DNA of 64,000 bases from Aphrocallistes beatrix (GCA_963281255.1 OY725493.1:3193857-3257856), one strand, 5' to 3'; counted from the first letter of the stretch, positions 33,610 to 45,973 are shown. The notes: generated from the sequence alone by a model not told the origin. Made by a program: numbers and translations.

Positions 33610-34210
33610 ATCCTTACTATTAAAACTCGATTAATGTATATTTATATTTATTTATACATATTCGCTTGCTTGCGCTGCGCGGCTGGCGGCAACTTCGTAT
33701 CCGCCGGAGGCTCCGTTCGGTCGCCTAGGGTCACATTGGTTAATTATAAGGGAGATAACATCTCTAAATAAGTCCATCTTAGTGTTAAAATCGATTTCAC
33801 TCGAAAAATCACAAAATTTGTCAATTTTAAAATTTTTGATGCGTAATGATGACGTCATAACAAAGTGATGAGTCATCATTTTTTGATGACAGTCGCATCA
33901 TATGTGAGGTATGTTAGTATACAGATTCTATTAAAATTTCAGCCTTTTATCTCTTATAATGGCTGAGTTATGCCCGAATAACTGTGTGGCTTAACTTTTT
34001 AAAATGTGACAATGACGTCATAATTCCATGATGTGTCACAATTTTGCTCTGAACTCAGAACTTACTGGAGCCATACCCAAAATACTCCCACATGTCAAAA
34101 ATCAGCCTTCTGCGCCTGGCAGTTTCTTCAATCAATTCATTACAGATATATATATATATAGTATATATATATATATAAAAATACAATAATCGAGTTTTAA
34201 TAGTAAGGAT
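33610..34210 (+). mobile_element. MITE-D, complete copy
   Basis: 601 bp with inverted ends atccttactattaaaactcg and cgagttttaatagtaaggat. Contains the GC-rich block and two TGACGTCA octamers. It lies 4 bp after a pogo MITE. Confidence 0.85.
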
Positions 34211-34214
34211 ATAT

Positions 34215-34799
34215 ATATATATATATATATATATATCTTTGTAACGAATTGATTGAAGAAACTGTAATGCCAGAAAGCTGATTTTTAGCATGCGGGAGTC
34301 TTTTGGCTATGGCTCCAGTAAGTTCTGAGCTCAGAGCAAAATGTCGACTCATCATGGAATTATGACGTCATTGTTACTTTTTCAAAAGTTAAGCAATACA
34401 GTTATTCGAGCATAACTCAGCCATTATAGGAGATAGAAGGCTGAAAATTTAATAGAATACAAGCGCGCTTCGCTTGCTTGCGCTGCGCGGCTGGCGGACA
34501 CTTTGTGTCCGCCATATACCTAACATTGATGCAACTATCATCAAAAAATGATGACTCATCACTCTGCTATGATGTCATCATTACGCATCAAAAATTTAAA
34601 AATTGACGAATTATCGATTTAACAGTAAGACAGACGTATTTGGATATGTTATCCCCCTTATTATTAATCAATGTGAGCTCAGGCGCCCAAAGTGCGCCTC
34701 CGGCGGACACAAAGTGTCCGCCAGCCACGCAGCGCAAGCAAGCGAAGCGCGCTTGTACACATATATACACATTAATCGAGTTATAATACTTAGTAAGAA
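34215..34799 (-). repeat. MITE-D copy, inverted
   Basis: Same family on the opposite strand, tail to tail with 33610-34210, with an additional GC-rich block inserted near 34460-34515. Confidence 0.75.
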
Positions 34800-35225
34800 T
34801 ATATTTCTGTAACGAATTGATTGAAAAAACTGCCAGGCACAGAAAGCTGATTTTGGTCATGTGGGAGATTTTTGGCTATGGCTCCACTAAGTTCTGACCT
34901 CAGACGAAAATTTCTACTCATCATGGCATTATGACGTCATTGCCACCTTTTTTATAATTAGAAATTCCAGCTTTTCGACTAAAACTCAGCCATTTTAGAT
35001 GATGGAAGGCTGAAAATTTAATTGAATGTGTATATTAATATATCTCAAATAAGATATAACTATCAGCAAAATTTGAAAAATTGACAAATTTGGTGATTTA
35101 TCGAGTGATATCGATTATAACAGTAAGACAGACCTATTTAGAATGTTATCTACCTATAATTAATCCATGTGATCCCAGGCGCCCTAAGGGTGTTACCGGC
35201 GGACGCAAAGCGTGCTTGTTTCATG
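34800..35225 (-). repeat. MITE-D copy, inverted, diverged
   Basis: Third successive copy: ttctgtaacgaattgattga, atgacgtcattgcc and a shortened GC-rich end (ggcggacgcaaagcgtgctt). Confidence 0.7.
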
Positions 35226-35392
35226 TGAAGGTGGTTGTACAAGTGTAATGCAAAACCACTGCAGTTCAAAGCATAATAAATGTAACTAAAATAAGAAGTA
35301 GGTTGGGTGACAATACTTTAGATGGCATATGTTTTCTAAGATGTTACTTTAGCAAACTAAAGAATTAATTAATATACCTTAAGGTTGGCCTT

Positions 35393-36565
35393 TCCTTTGG
35401 GAATTTTGTTTTTTATCTTAAATTTGCCAAAAGTCCTTTTTAATCATTTTTAGATCCCTAAAGGAGTTCTAAACATTAATTTCGATTTTTAGAATTTCAA
35501 TAGTAATATTTCGCAGCTTAGAGCCACTTGTACCACCAAAAAACGACACATTTTTGAACCGAAATGTCTCATATCCATAACTTATTTAAACCATGTCAGA
35601 TCATATGTAAGATTCGTGCTCAGCACTAAATTTCCAGCAATTTGATATATATATTGGACACATTTGGAGAAATTCTTCGGCTGCGGGTTCCTAGCAACGG
35701 CCAGGAATGTGAAAAAATTCCTGGTCGTTGCTATGCACGGACATTCAAAAAATTATCCAAAAATGGTCAATATATATATCGAATTGTTGGAAATTTAGTG
35801 CTGATTACGAATTTAGCATTAAAATGATGATCTGACATGGTTCAAAGAAGTTATTGATCTGGGATTCCGGCGGATACTATCGAATGTGGTTATTTTGGGT
35901 GGCCAGTCATCAATGACCAGTTTTTCACACTTTCGATGGTGAAAATTTTTGATATACCATATTTTGAAGTAAAGTACTGCTATAAGTTGTCGAATAAGGA
36001 TATTTGCATGTTATTTAATATTCCAAAGCAGTTAAAACTAATGGAAATTGAGGGACATATATACATATTTTCTAAATCCTATTTTCTGAGACATTTTTTT
36101 CAGCAATTATAAAGGTGAGAACTTTTTGTAAATTCAACATATGGACGAAAACTCAACGGTTTTTGATAGATCTCGAAGAGTAGAACAAAATGAACAGACA
36201 TATTTTTGATAATACAAATAAAAAGATAATTATGAAAAAAATAGTGTCTAAATTATTAAAAATAAAATTCCTCAGGTTTTTTGGTGTGAATTTTAACAAT
36301 TTTCAAAATTTCAAAAATCTGTCTGTTCATTAGTTAGATCATCGATTTATGAATGAATTTCAAATGTTTCTAAAGGATTGTAAGCATATTGTATCCGATT
36401 TCTTCCTTGTATAATGACCAAATTTTTTCAAAAAAATTTTTGTCTGTTGAATTATTTCGATTATTAATGCAGTTTTGCAGATAACTGTCATTCAAATCTG
36501 CACTGAAAAAATTAAATGAATCGGTTTAAAAAATCAAAAGTTAGCTATTATAGGAAAGGCCAACC
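35393..36565. mobile_element. TTAA-flanked element, family T2, copy B
   Basis: TTAA|GGTTGGCCTTTCCTTTGGG to ATAGGAAAGGCCAACC|TTAA. A central palindrome with tagcaacggccaggaatg and its inverse lies at about 35690-35735. Non-coding. Confidence 0.85.
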
Positions 36566-36672
36566 TTAACTCGTTTAAATATCTATATTCAGATCCTCGA
36601 TAAACATGTTTATTAAATGATATATACTACATGCATAATTGGGTCAAATAACCTTTAGGCAAAATTCAAATA

Positions 36673-36860
36673 CAGTCGACTCCGCTTAATCGGGCCACTG
36701 TTTAATCGGGCCAACCGCTTAATCGGGCCACTTTTGGCAGGACCGGAGTAGCTCTCACACATAGATGCTATCACAGAATATTTTCGGTTAATAGGGTTCT
36801 CCGCTTAATCGGGGCAAAATGTCCTCTGACCGATGTGACCCTATTAAGCGGAGTCGACTG
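36673..36860. mobile_element. pogo-type MITE, 188 bp
   Basis: Ends CAGTCGACTCCGCTTAATCGG and the inverse (ttaagcggagtcgactg), flanked by TA. 'ccgcttaatcggg' is repeated internally. Confidence 0.88.
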
Positions 36861-37151
36861 TATATAGACTGTTTAACGGATATCCGGATATCCGAATACC
36901 TGGATTAAAAATTAACCAGTATTCGGAGATATGTGAATGACTAATACTTCCAAATACTAATTACTACTGGTATTTTGTTCAATAACGCTTTGCAGCATTG
37001 ATTATTTTTCTTAGGCCATTGTTAATTGAAAACATATTTCAGCTTTTCTGCCCCCATCAACGTTTTGCTTCCACATGTATTGTCATTCATTTCGTCATTT
37101 CAATGCGTTGAATACATGTTAGTAGCCAATTTTATATCAAATTATCATTTA

Positions 37152-37304
37152 CAGTCACTCCGCTTAATAGGATCACATCGGCCGGAGGATATTTTGCCCC
37201 GATTAAGCGGAGGATCCTATTAACCCAAAATATTTTATATTAGTTTCTATGTATGAGAGCTATTCCGGTCCTGCCAAAATGACCCTATTAAGCGGAGTTG
37301 ACTG
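37152..37304. mobile_element. pogo-type MITE, 153 bp
   Basis: Same family as 36673-36860: CAGTCACTCCGCTTAATAGG to ttaagcggagttgactg, flanked by TA. Confidence 0.85.
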
Positions 37305-37441
37305 TATTATCAAATACTGAGATCATAATAAATGAGAAACCGCCCTCACGCATTCCCACGGAAGGTCTCTTTGAGTTGAACAAGTTTACAATTAACAGTA
37401 ACCTTATATATTTCCATAGCAGTGTGCTTCCACATTCTTAA

Positions 37442-39620
37442 GGTTGGCCTTTTCTATAATAGCCAACTTTTGACTTATTCAACCGATTCATTTAATTTTT
37501 TCAGTGCAGATTTGAATCGCAGAGTTATCTGCAAAACTGCATTAATAATTGAATATTGGAACATATAAAAAAAATGTAAAAAAAATTGGTCATTTTACAA
37601 GAAAGAAATCGGACATAATATGCTTAAAATCAATTAGAAACTTTTCAAATTCATTCATAAATCGATGATCTAACTAATGAACACGCAGATTTTTGAAATT
37701 TTGAAAATTGTTAAAAATTCACACTAAACACCCGAGGAATTATATTTTTAGTAATTTTGACACTATTTTTTTCATAATTCTATTTTTATTCCTAATATCA
37801 AAATTCTGTCTGTTCATTATGTTCTACTCTACGAGATCTATCAAAACAGTGGAGTTTTCGCCCCTATGATGAATTTCCAAAAAGTTATCACCTTTATAAT
37901 TGCTGAAAAAAAAGTATCAGAAAATATTATTTTAAAAATATTTAAGTCTCTCAATTTTCATTAGTTTTAACTGCTTTGGAATATTAAATACATGCAAATA
38001 TCCTTATTCGACAACTTATAGCAGTACTTAACTTCAAAATATGGTACATCAAAATTTTTCACCATCAAAAGTGTGAAAAACTGGTTATTGTGATGACTGG
38101 CCACCCAAAAATAACCACATTCGATAGTATCCGCCGGAATCCCAGATCAATAACTTCTTTAAACCATGTCAGATCATCATTTTAATGCTAAATTCGTGCT
38201 CAGCACTAAATTTCCAGCAATTTGATATTTATATTGACCATATTTGGAGAATTGTTTGGATGTCCGTGCATAGCAATGGCCAGGACTTTTTTCACATTCC
38301 TGGGGCCTTATTCTCAGATCGACTTAAACTTAAACTTAACTTAAACTAAGTAAAAACTAAGTATTTACTTAGTTTTTTGTTTAAAACTAAGTAAAAACTA
38401 AGTAAAAACTAAGTTGGTATTCACAGAACAAAACTAAGTAAATACTTAGTTTTTACTTAGTTTTTACTTAGTTTTGATGAATACTTAGTTTTTACTTAGT
38501 ATTTACTTAGTTTATTACTTAGTTTTTAACTTAAATGAATATATTTTTAAGTCGACATCGAAGGTGACTTAACTCACAATTTTGTTAAGAAAACATTATT
38601 TTACATCCTTGCAAAGAGAAAGATGTGAAAATAAATGTAATATTATTATTGAGAAGAACAATACGATCCAATTTTATCGCAATTAGAACTCTATTTATTT
38701 GTTGTAGTCACCATTAGCTGTAGTATGCTTTTACGACATTGATTTGATTTACAGTAATTACCACAAAAATGTCTTCATCACTCAATATCTTACGTAAACG
38801 TGAAGCTGCTGAATAATCATTGCATGGTACGAGTAATATTATGATAATTATTATGAATTCAATATCGTTGAATGAGTCGATGGGATATGAATCATTTGAC
38901 CTATCTCTAGATACCCTTTGATTGGCAAAACTATTAAATACAGTGTACTTAGTTTCTATGTCAAAATGAAACACAAACTTAGTATGGGATTATTAAACTA
39001 AGTAAAGGAATAAGTAATAAATTAAGTTAAAATTAAATACTTATCCAAACTAAGTAAAAACTAAGTAGTTCTTAAGTTCGACGCATAAACTAAGTATTTA
39101 CTTAGTAATTACTTAGTTTCGAGCAAAAAACTAAGTATGGATTTAAGTATAAGTATAGCTAAGAAAACTTAATGAAAACTAAGTAATTACTTAGTTTAAG
39201 TTAAGTTTAAGTTAAGTTTAAGTTAAGTTTAAGTTAAGTTTAAGTTAAGTTTAAGTTAAGTCAATCTGAGAATAGGGCCCCAGGCCGTTGCTAGGAACCC
39301 GCAGCCAAAGAATTTCTCCAAATGTGTCCAATATATATATCAAATTGCTTGAAATTTAGTGCTGAGGACGAATTTAGCATTAAAATGATGATCTGACATG
39401 GTTCAAAGATATTATGGATATGAGACATTTTGGTTCAAAAATGTGTCCTTTTTTAGGCGACACCAGGTGATACAATTGGCTCTAAGTGGCGAAATATTAG
39501 CATTGATATTCTCAAAATCGAAATTAATGTTTAGAAGCCCTTTAGGGATCTAAAAATGATTTAAAATGTATTTTGGCAAATTTTTGATAAAAAACAAAAT
39601 GCCCATAAGAAAGGCCAACC
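37442..39620. mobile_element. TTAA-flanked element, family T2, copy C
   Basis: TTAA at 37438-37441 and 39621-39624; inverted relative to copy B. Its central palindrome (cattcctggccgttgctag) is broken by the element at 38303-39281. Its right end lies 110 bp before the SHIP start codon. Confidence 0.85.
38303..39281. mobile_element. MITE rich in 'ctaagta' iterons
   Basis: Ends ggggccttattctcagatcg and the inverse of tctgagaatagggcccc, followed inward by tandem 'taagttaaact' and 'aaaactaagta' repeats on both sides (38320-38540 and 38990-39265). The exact end is ambiguous because the target CCTGG and the element end share bases. The inner 38580-38980 has no clear gene. Confidence 0.8.
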
Positions 39621-39624
39621 TTAA

Positions 39625-39734
39625 GATGATTACTATACACAATTTAATTTTGAGTCTATTCTGAAAGTGGAAGCATCTCCCTTTCTGTCTGTGATTTTTT
39701 TAAATTACTTAGAATCCTTTTTTATTTATTTTCA
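39625..39734 (+). promoter_or_regulatory. Putative 5' leader of the SHIP gene
   Basis: Only 110 bp separate the T2 element from the ATG. It contains 'aattacttag' before a T-rich stretch leading to ttttcaATGGCA. No clear TATA box was found. The promoter therefore either lies within this short stretch or uses transposon DNA, or an upstream exon lies beyond the element. Confidence 0.3.
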
Positions 39735-42719
39735 ATGGCAATGACAGAAGAAAACGCTCCTTGGTATCATACAAATTTGAGTCGTAGTCGTGCTGAGGAG
39801 ATGCTTGTTCAAGCTGAAAAGAATGGAGCATTTATTGTGAGAGCAAGTGAAAGTATTAATGGTGCTTATGTTTTATCCGAATTTTATAATAATAGAGTTC
39901 ATCATTACCGAATTCTTCCTTCTGACGAAGGCTATTTTATTGAGTGTCCAGGTAGCACTTCATTGCAATACTTTGAGTGGTTGAGAGATTTAGTCGATTT
40001 TTATGGAAAGCCCAAGCGAGGATTGGTGTGTGAACTTACTTATGCAGTTGAACTTGATGATGATGATGATGATGATGATGATGCAGAATCTAGCACATTG
40101 GAATCAAATGTAAAATTTTTTAATGCATTGTCGAATAGAATCCATCAATCAAATCCTGATCAAGAGTTAGAGAAGCAATTTCGAGAATATTTTTCGCGGC
40201 ATTTATTGACTGATTCACGGAAGTTTATTTTCGATGAAAAACCCGAAATGTTCTACCGTTTATTTGAGAATGACATATCCAATGTATTTTCTTCTATTGA
40301 CATACTACAAAAACGCCTATTGTATGCGCATGAATTACTCTCTTTAGCTTTGGGAAGCAATGATGAGTCAAATTCTTTGAGCAAAATCTCTCTGATTTCT
40401 TCACAAAAAGATTTCTTGTTTACAAATTCTGTATTACTTAATACCACGGAACTGATATCTAAAACTGTATCAACAGCGGACAAAGTATTTAAACAGCTCA
40501 GTGCAGAATCGTTATCTCAAGATATCTATAAAATAAGTAAAAACGATCCCAGTAGTATTATTTCGGATCCCAATGTTGATTTAGGAATTGATGTATTTGA
40601 AGTGCTTTCAGGTATCAAATTATCCAAAACTACTATACAAGTGAATACATCGGAGGGTAATTTTGTAATTCAAAGGAGTTCAAATAAACAGAAATTATTA
40701 TGTGTTGATTTAATTCAGCTTATTAAGAACCAAAACCAACCCCTTTGCTTAACTATTGTCCATAAACAGGGAGAGAATATAAATCTGTCTTTTCAGACTT
40801 TGCATCTTCGTGAAAGATTTTGCGATGTCATAATGGTAATGATGAATAAGCACAACTTTAATCTTGCTAAGGAATCTATATCTCTTTTTACTGGAACGTG
40901 GAACATGGGTGAAGCAACGCTTCCAGATACGATAGAATCCTGGTTAATCGGAAAAGGTACAGGGATGAATCTCCAAGGTTACGAAAGAAAAAAATATGAT
41001 TTATATTTAATTGGAGTACAAGAGAATACATTGTTACTCAGAATCCAATCAACCGATTGGCCTTCCAAAATGCGAAATATTATATCAAGCATGAATAAAA
41101 TAGATTATAAAATAATTGCTTTTGAACACTTTTGGCACATTGGTTTAGTTGCAATAATTAAAGCTGATCTCCATAAGAGAGTTAGTAATATACAGCAGAC
41201 AAATGTGAAAACTGGACTTGGAAAAATTAACGTTGGTACAATTGTGGGAAATAAAGGAGCTGTGGGTATATCCTTTTGTATCGATAAAACATCTTTTCTT
41301 TTTATTAACTGCCATTTGACTTCAGGTCATGAACAGAAAAGGTTAGAAAAACGAAGGGCAAATTATCGCGATATAATGAAGAATCTAATATTTAAGTCGA
41401 CTTTCCCTCATTGCGATGTCACCAATCAATTTAATTATGTCTTTTTTATGGGTGATTTAAATTACCGCTTAGATTTGGATTTTGAGACCATTTTAGAGAG
41501 AATTTCTGAATCAGATTTTGATTATCTGAAACAATTTGATCAATTAAGAACCGAAATCTGTAAGAATAATGCATTTTATGCATTTGATGAGGCACCGATC
41601 CGTTTCGCCCCCACTTATCGTTATGCCCGTGGCAGCAGGACTAGTTATCATATTGTTAAAAAAAAACCTGGAAAGAATAGAATTAATGTGCCTTCATATT
41701 GTGATAGAATTCTGTTTAAATCTTATCCTAATAGCCCCCTCCTGGCAACATCATATGGATGTACAGATGATCTATTCACTAGTGATCACTCACCTGTATA
41801 TGCTACATTTTTATTAGCGATTCAGACCCCGTTAATTTCTAAATACTCTTCATCTACAGCAAATCTTAATCCCTCCATATCTATTCGTTTTGAAGAATTT
41901 GAGGCCTTTATTACCAGAACAAATCCTCATGAGATGTTTTATATTCAATGCTTTGGCAATTGTTTTGAGGGTATTCGAAGAAGTAAACAATGTTCGACTG
42001 TTAACGAGGTTAATCGTAAATCTAACGATGTTATCGCAAAATGGACTCCATCTGAACTTCAAGAACTCATTATTTCAGTTAATAATGATCAAGATTTCCT
42101 TATGCAACAATCAATTTTTATACAAGTAAAATGTTCTGGTGGAGATGATGACACTTTTGGCGAAGCTCTTATATCCTTAGGTGAATTTTTGGATATATCA
42201 ACTCAAAAGTTTAGTAAAACGCTGACGTATCAAACTTATCCAGTTGGTAGAATAACTGGTAAATTGATTATAGGCGATCCCACACAAAATTATAATAATA
42301 TCAATGAATCTAAACTTGAAACTTTTAGAAGGATAGATATTGTATATTCTTCTGGAAGGGAACACTTTAGTGAAGATTTAGATCATTCAAGATCGGTTAT
42401 ACGTCAGTCGAATAGTAATTTCAGTTCTTCTAAATCTTTTAAACAAACTTCAAATGCCCACAAAGTAGATTTGGCACATTCTTTGCCTATTGATGAGACG
42501 ATTGATTCATTACAAAACACAGATTTAATATCTTTTCTTAAAAAATATAATCTAGGAAATTATTCTGAAAAGCTCATCAAAGCAGGATTTCGAGATACCG
42601 TACAGCTTTACTTTCTTGATGAAAAATATCTTGATAGTATGGGCATAACTGGTGATGATGGAAAAAAATTATATCTACTTGCTCAATTTATAAGTAATTT
42701 TTTTACTCCAGTTAAATAA
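39735..42719 (+). CDS. INPPL1: SHIP-type phosphatidylinositol 5-phosphatase (SH2, IPP5c, C2, SAM)
   Basis: 994 aa. SH2 domain at residues 10-104, with FIVRASES at 33-40 (Arg36 for phosphotyrosine). A run of nine Asp follows at 108-116. A helical and PH-like middle region leads to the 5-phosphatase domain from about 385: FTGTWNMG, a LIGVQE motif, GNKGAVGISF, NCHLTSG, MGDLNYRLDL near 572 and TSDHSPVYATF near 682, which hold the catalytic and Mg-binding residues. A C2-like region spans about 715-855 and a C-terminal SAM domain about 920-988. SHIP enzymes remove the 5-phosphate of PI(3,4,5)P3 at the membrane downstream of receptor tyrosine kinases; the SAM domain is the SHIP2 (INPPL1) layout rather than SHIP1. 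The proline-rich tail of vertebrate SHIP is short or absent. The gene is uninterrupted by introns. Confidence 0.95.
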   Translation: MAMTEENAPWYHTNLSRSRAEEMLVQAEKNGAFIVRASESINGAYVLSEFYNNRVHHYRILPSDEGYFIECPGSTSLQYFEWLRDLVDFYGKPKRGLVCELTYAVELDDDDDDDDDAESSTLESNVKFFNALSNRIHQSNPDQELEKQFREYFSRHLLTDSRKFIFDEKPEMFYRLFENDISNVFSSIDILQKRLLYAHELLSLALGSNDESNSLSKISLISSQKDFLFTNSVLLNTTELISKTVSTADKVFKQLSAESLSQDIYKISKNDPSSIISDPNVDLGIDVFEVLSGIKLSKTTIQVNTSEGNFVIQRSSNKQKLLCVDLIQLIKNQNQPLCLTIVHKQGENINLSFQTLHLRERFCDVIMVMMNKHNFNLAKESISLFTGTWNMGEATLPDTIESWLIGKGTGMNLQGYERKKYDLYLIGVQENTLLLRIQSTDWPSKMRNIISSMNKIDYKIIAFEHFWHIGLVAIIKADLHKRVSNIQQTNVKTGLGKINVGTIVGNKGAVGISFCIDKTSFLFINCHLTSGHEQKRLEKRRANYRDIMKNLIFKSTFPHCDVTNQFNYVFFMGDLNYRLDLDFETILERISESDFDYLKQFDQLRTEICKNNAFYAFDEAPIRFAPTYRYARGSRTSYHIVKKKPGKNRINVPSYCDRILFKSYPNSPLLATSYGCTDDLFTSDHSPVYATFLLAIQTPLISKYSSSTANLNPSISIRFEEFEAFITRTNPHEMFYIQCFGNCFEGIRRSKQCSTVNEVNRKSNDVIAKWTPSELQELIISVNNDQDFLMQQSIFIQVKCSGGDDDTFGEALISLGEFLDISTQKFSKTLTYQTYPVGRITGKLIIGDPTQNYNNINESKLETFRRIDIVYSSGREHFSEDLDHSRSVIRQSNSNFSSSKSFKQTSNAHKVDLAHSLPIDETIDSLQNTDLISFLKKYNLGNYSEKLIKAGFRDTVQLYFLDEKYLDSMGITGDDGKKLYLLAQFISNFFTPVK

Positions 42720-42848
42720 TTTTTTGATTTTTATTCGTTTTATTTTAATGTAGTATATTGGGATGTTTATCTAGCTTGGGATGATTTATTTTTGTTTGTA
42801 AAATTATTGCGTCTTGTGTATCATTTCATGGGGATACTACCTCTACAC

Positions 42849-43261
42849 TAGGGCTTTCCAAAAAACACTTTTTTTGTGTTAGGAGTTTGCTCTCGTTGCT
42901 TCCTGTTTTTCTTTGATGATTTTGAATCACTCTCTAATATTCCTATATGATGGCCCTATTGTGATATTTAATATCCCATATTTCGAATAATATGACTTAG
43001 AATGATAAGAAATTTCGTTTGTTTAAGAGCAGCGTTTTATTTCACAAAATAAGTCTTGTAACAAATATTTGAGACTAAAACAGGACAGCCTTTAGGTTCT
43101 AGCATCACTACTAATATTAAATGCAATTGAGAAATGGAGAACCTTTGAGCAGTTATTTCCAGTAGCGATAAAACGCTGAAAATCTTTGAGGAATGCAATA
43201 TCATCAAGGATTTCAGAAAGCAAAGAGAGCTAACTCCTACTACGTTTTTTGAAATACCCTA
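42849..43261. repeat. MITE-like inverted repeat
   Basis: tagggctttccaaaaaacac at the left and gttttttgaaataccct a at the right are imperfect inverses; 'taggagtttgctctc' and 'gagagctaactccta' also mirror. Non-coding; it lies just after the SHIP gene. Confidence 0.55.
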
Positions 43262-44825
43262 CTCTACTAGACTTTATTCATTTCGTTTTCGCAATTTCAG
43301 GTATCTAATGCAAACAATCTAGAAACAACACAAATGAGACAAAAGTGTTTGAACTAAAATGGGTCTATTCCTGAAGAGAATTACTTCTAGAAGATATGGA
43401 ATACAGCTAATTGGATTCCGGATCGAATAATACACATTCGAATTAATCAGTGAATTCTTCTAATCATTCATTCATTACTAACTTTTTTGCAATTATTTTT
43501 CGGTGACACCTTTGCCACATACACCCATTTAAACCACTATACATGATTGCTCAGACTGATCAGATTATTCATTGAGTTCAGTAATTTATTAGTTATGTAG
43601 ACAATGACTAATTCGAATGTGTAGATTTCGAAACTGAAATCAGACTTTTGATATATCTTAGAATTTGAACGTATTACCCTAAGTTGACTAATTCATTGAA
43701 AGAGATGATGAAGAATTATGAATTATTCAATTAATGAATTATTCAAAATCTCAAACATTAGTGCAGATTCTATGCCCAAAAGTGGTTAAAAGGTTGCTCA
43801 AGTTATATACCTCTAACATTGCTCAGTCCCTAAGCGAAATATCAAATATTTTTTCATTATTTTAGTTACAAATTTTGAGTAATTCATTGATAATTCATGA
43901 ATTAGTCAACTTAGGTATTACCCTTCATGAAAAGATTCAATTTACACTATTTGTATGGGAAGAATCAAGTTTTGAAAAACATTTGTCCGGTTTGGCGCCC
44001 ATTTGTTATGGCCTTGAGCTGCATTATCCACAACAACTGTGAACTGTATCTGGACACTGTTTGGAGTGAAAATAAATCGATATTTTTGAGATATTTACAT
44101 TTTGAAATATTTATATGCTATTATGATGGTAACCAAAATTCAATTGGTCTATTGATCTAGTCAAAATAAAATATTATTAATATTAATGAATGTTGCAAAT
44201 TCGTTGATTCATTCCGGTTTGGAAAAATTAATATGATACAAACTTGTTGAATCACCTTTGATAGGTAGCCAAATATTTAAACCAAAAATTAAGTCTGCTG
44301 CAAAACATTGTGTAAAGATCTAATCTTGGGAATCGAGATGGTTAAGTACTGAATAAAGCTGAACAAATGCTAAATTCACTCCTTTAATTCATCCCTTGAT
44401 TATCCGTTATTGATCATATCCTGCATACGTATTTACATATTAGGAAATATAATAATATTTTTTTATTAGTTTGGTACTCTCCAATACGAATACGATGTAC
44501 TACCAATCCAACACTCTTCTATCGAATGATATATAAATCGTTCATTACGGGATGGGAGTGTGCTTCCACCTTCCTACTGGACAACATATGCTGTTTCATC
44601 ATCTCAGGAAAATATGAATAGAGCATTGGTAACGAGAAATATACCTTCCTAATGAATTTCAAATCTCAAGGAACAAAATCTCCAGATATTGTTATATATT
44701 ATATTCAGAAATTGGTCACTATATCAAGTGTTCAATAAGTTCAAGTAAAAGGAAATTTCCTTAATCAGGATCAAGTTCAAATTAAGTATAGTCTGTTTCA
44801 AAAGTATTGGCACTAAATGTAAATA
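43262..44825. other. No gene; repeat relics
   Basis: 43330-43680 repeats 2136-2520. The rest is AT-rich DNA in which I see no gene. Confidence 0.4.
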
Positions 44826-45157
44826 CAGTGCACCCTCGCTAATCCGAACCTCGCTAGTCCGAACCCTCGCTAATCCGAACACTTCATTCTTACAATCCGA
44901 ACACCCGAAATATAATCTTATTCGCCTCTATTCCTTAAATCAACGTTTATAATATTATATATTTCAATAAGATTGAGAAACCTCATTAAAGAAGCAATCA
45001 TAACAAATTATTATCCTTAATATTATAACAATTCAAATTTATTATAGTTAATACCCCATTGAAATAGTGTTATTTCACTAATCGGAACAAATTCACTAAT
45101 CCGAACGATTTTTTCGATCATTGGCACAGAGCTGTTCGGATTAGCGAGGGTGTACTG
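44826..45157. mobile_element. pogo-type MITE, 332 bp
   Basis: Ends CAGTGCACCCTCGCTAATCC and the inverse (ggattagcgagggtgtactg), flanked by TA. 'ctcgctaatccgaac' is repeated at the left end. Related to 29425-30071. Confidence 0.87.
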
Positions 45158-45211
45158 TACTTAGATTTTGAAGTTAGATTTATTAACGCACGATTTTCGA
45201 TTTTATTATTA

Positions 45212-45973
45212 TACATAGGGCATTCCAAAAGTTCTCGTCCCAAATCTGTATCTCAAATGAGAGTGAAAATAGGATATTTTCGATTTGTCCATTGTATTCC
45301 TTAAGGGATCAGCTTCCAATTTGTATATTGGTTTATTTTAAGAGGACAATTATTGTGGTTCCTATATTTGTGCATCGGTTTAGGGCACTGCCTTTGAACG
45401 TGATTTTTGGGTTCCCTTTGATATATTTCAGTTCTGAGCAGATTTAGATTAAAACTGATCCCACCATCCAATTCTACGCATCAACTAACATATAGATTGA
45501 ATTATCTGAAGTATTATAGTTTGAGGCTGAGGGAATAATTGTGTTTTGAAGTAGTTTACTACCATTTTTGTCCCACTTTTTGAGTGGCGAAAATTGACAA
45601 AAAATCCACTAAAAGTGGCATGATATTTTTTCAACACGAGCAATACTATTGAACACCTCCCGATTACTTTTTCACATTGGTTCTTAATTATTTCACCTTT
45701 TAATGACCTTATTCTACGATTTTCACAACTTTTATTCTCCAAATTTAGTTTTAAGCCATTTTCAATGGGAAGATTCCAACTTTTCGACACTACCCTATAC
45801 CGATGCATAAAAATCTAATATAGGAACCACAATAATTGTCCCTTTAAAATAAACCAATATATAAATTGGAAGCTGATCCCCTAAGGAATACAATGGACAA
45901 ATTGAAAATATCCTATTTTCACTCTCATTTGAAATACAGATTTTGGACGAGAACTTTTGAAATGCCCTATGTA
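45212..45973. mobile_element. Fold-back element with long inverted repeats
   Basis: Arms of roughly 170 bp (from tacatagggcattccaaaag, against the inverse ending at 45973) match closely, including 'aggaccacaataattgtcc'-like parts. The spacer is 45390-45790. No coding region; a 107-codon minus-strand frame crosses the spacer but resembles nothing known. Confidence 0.75.

Noticed and set aside
45485-45808. 107-codon minus-strand frame in a fold-back element
   Set aside because: Crosses the spacer and one arm of the inverted repeat and resembles no family.
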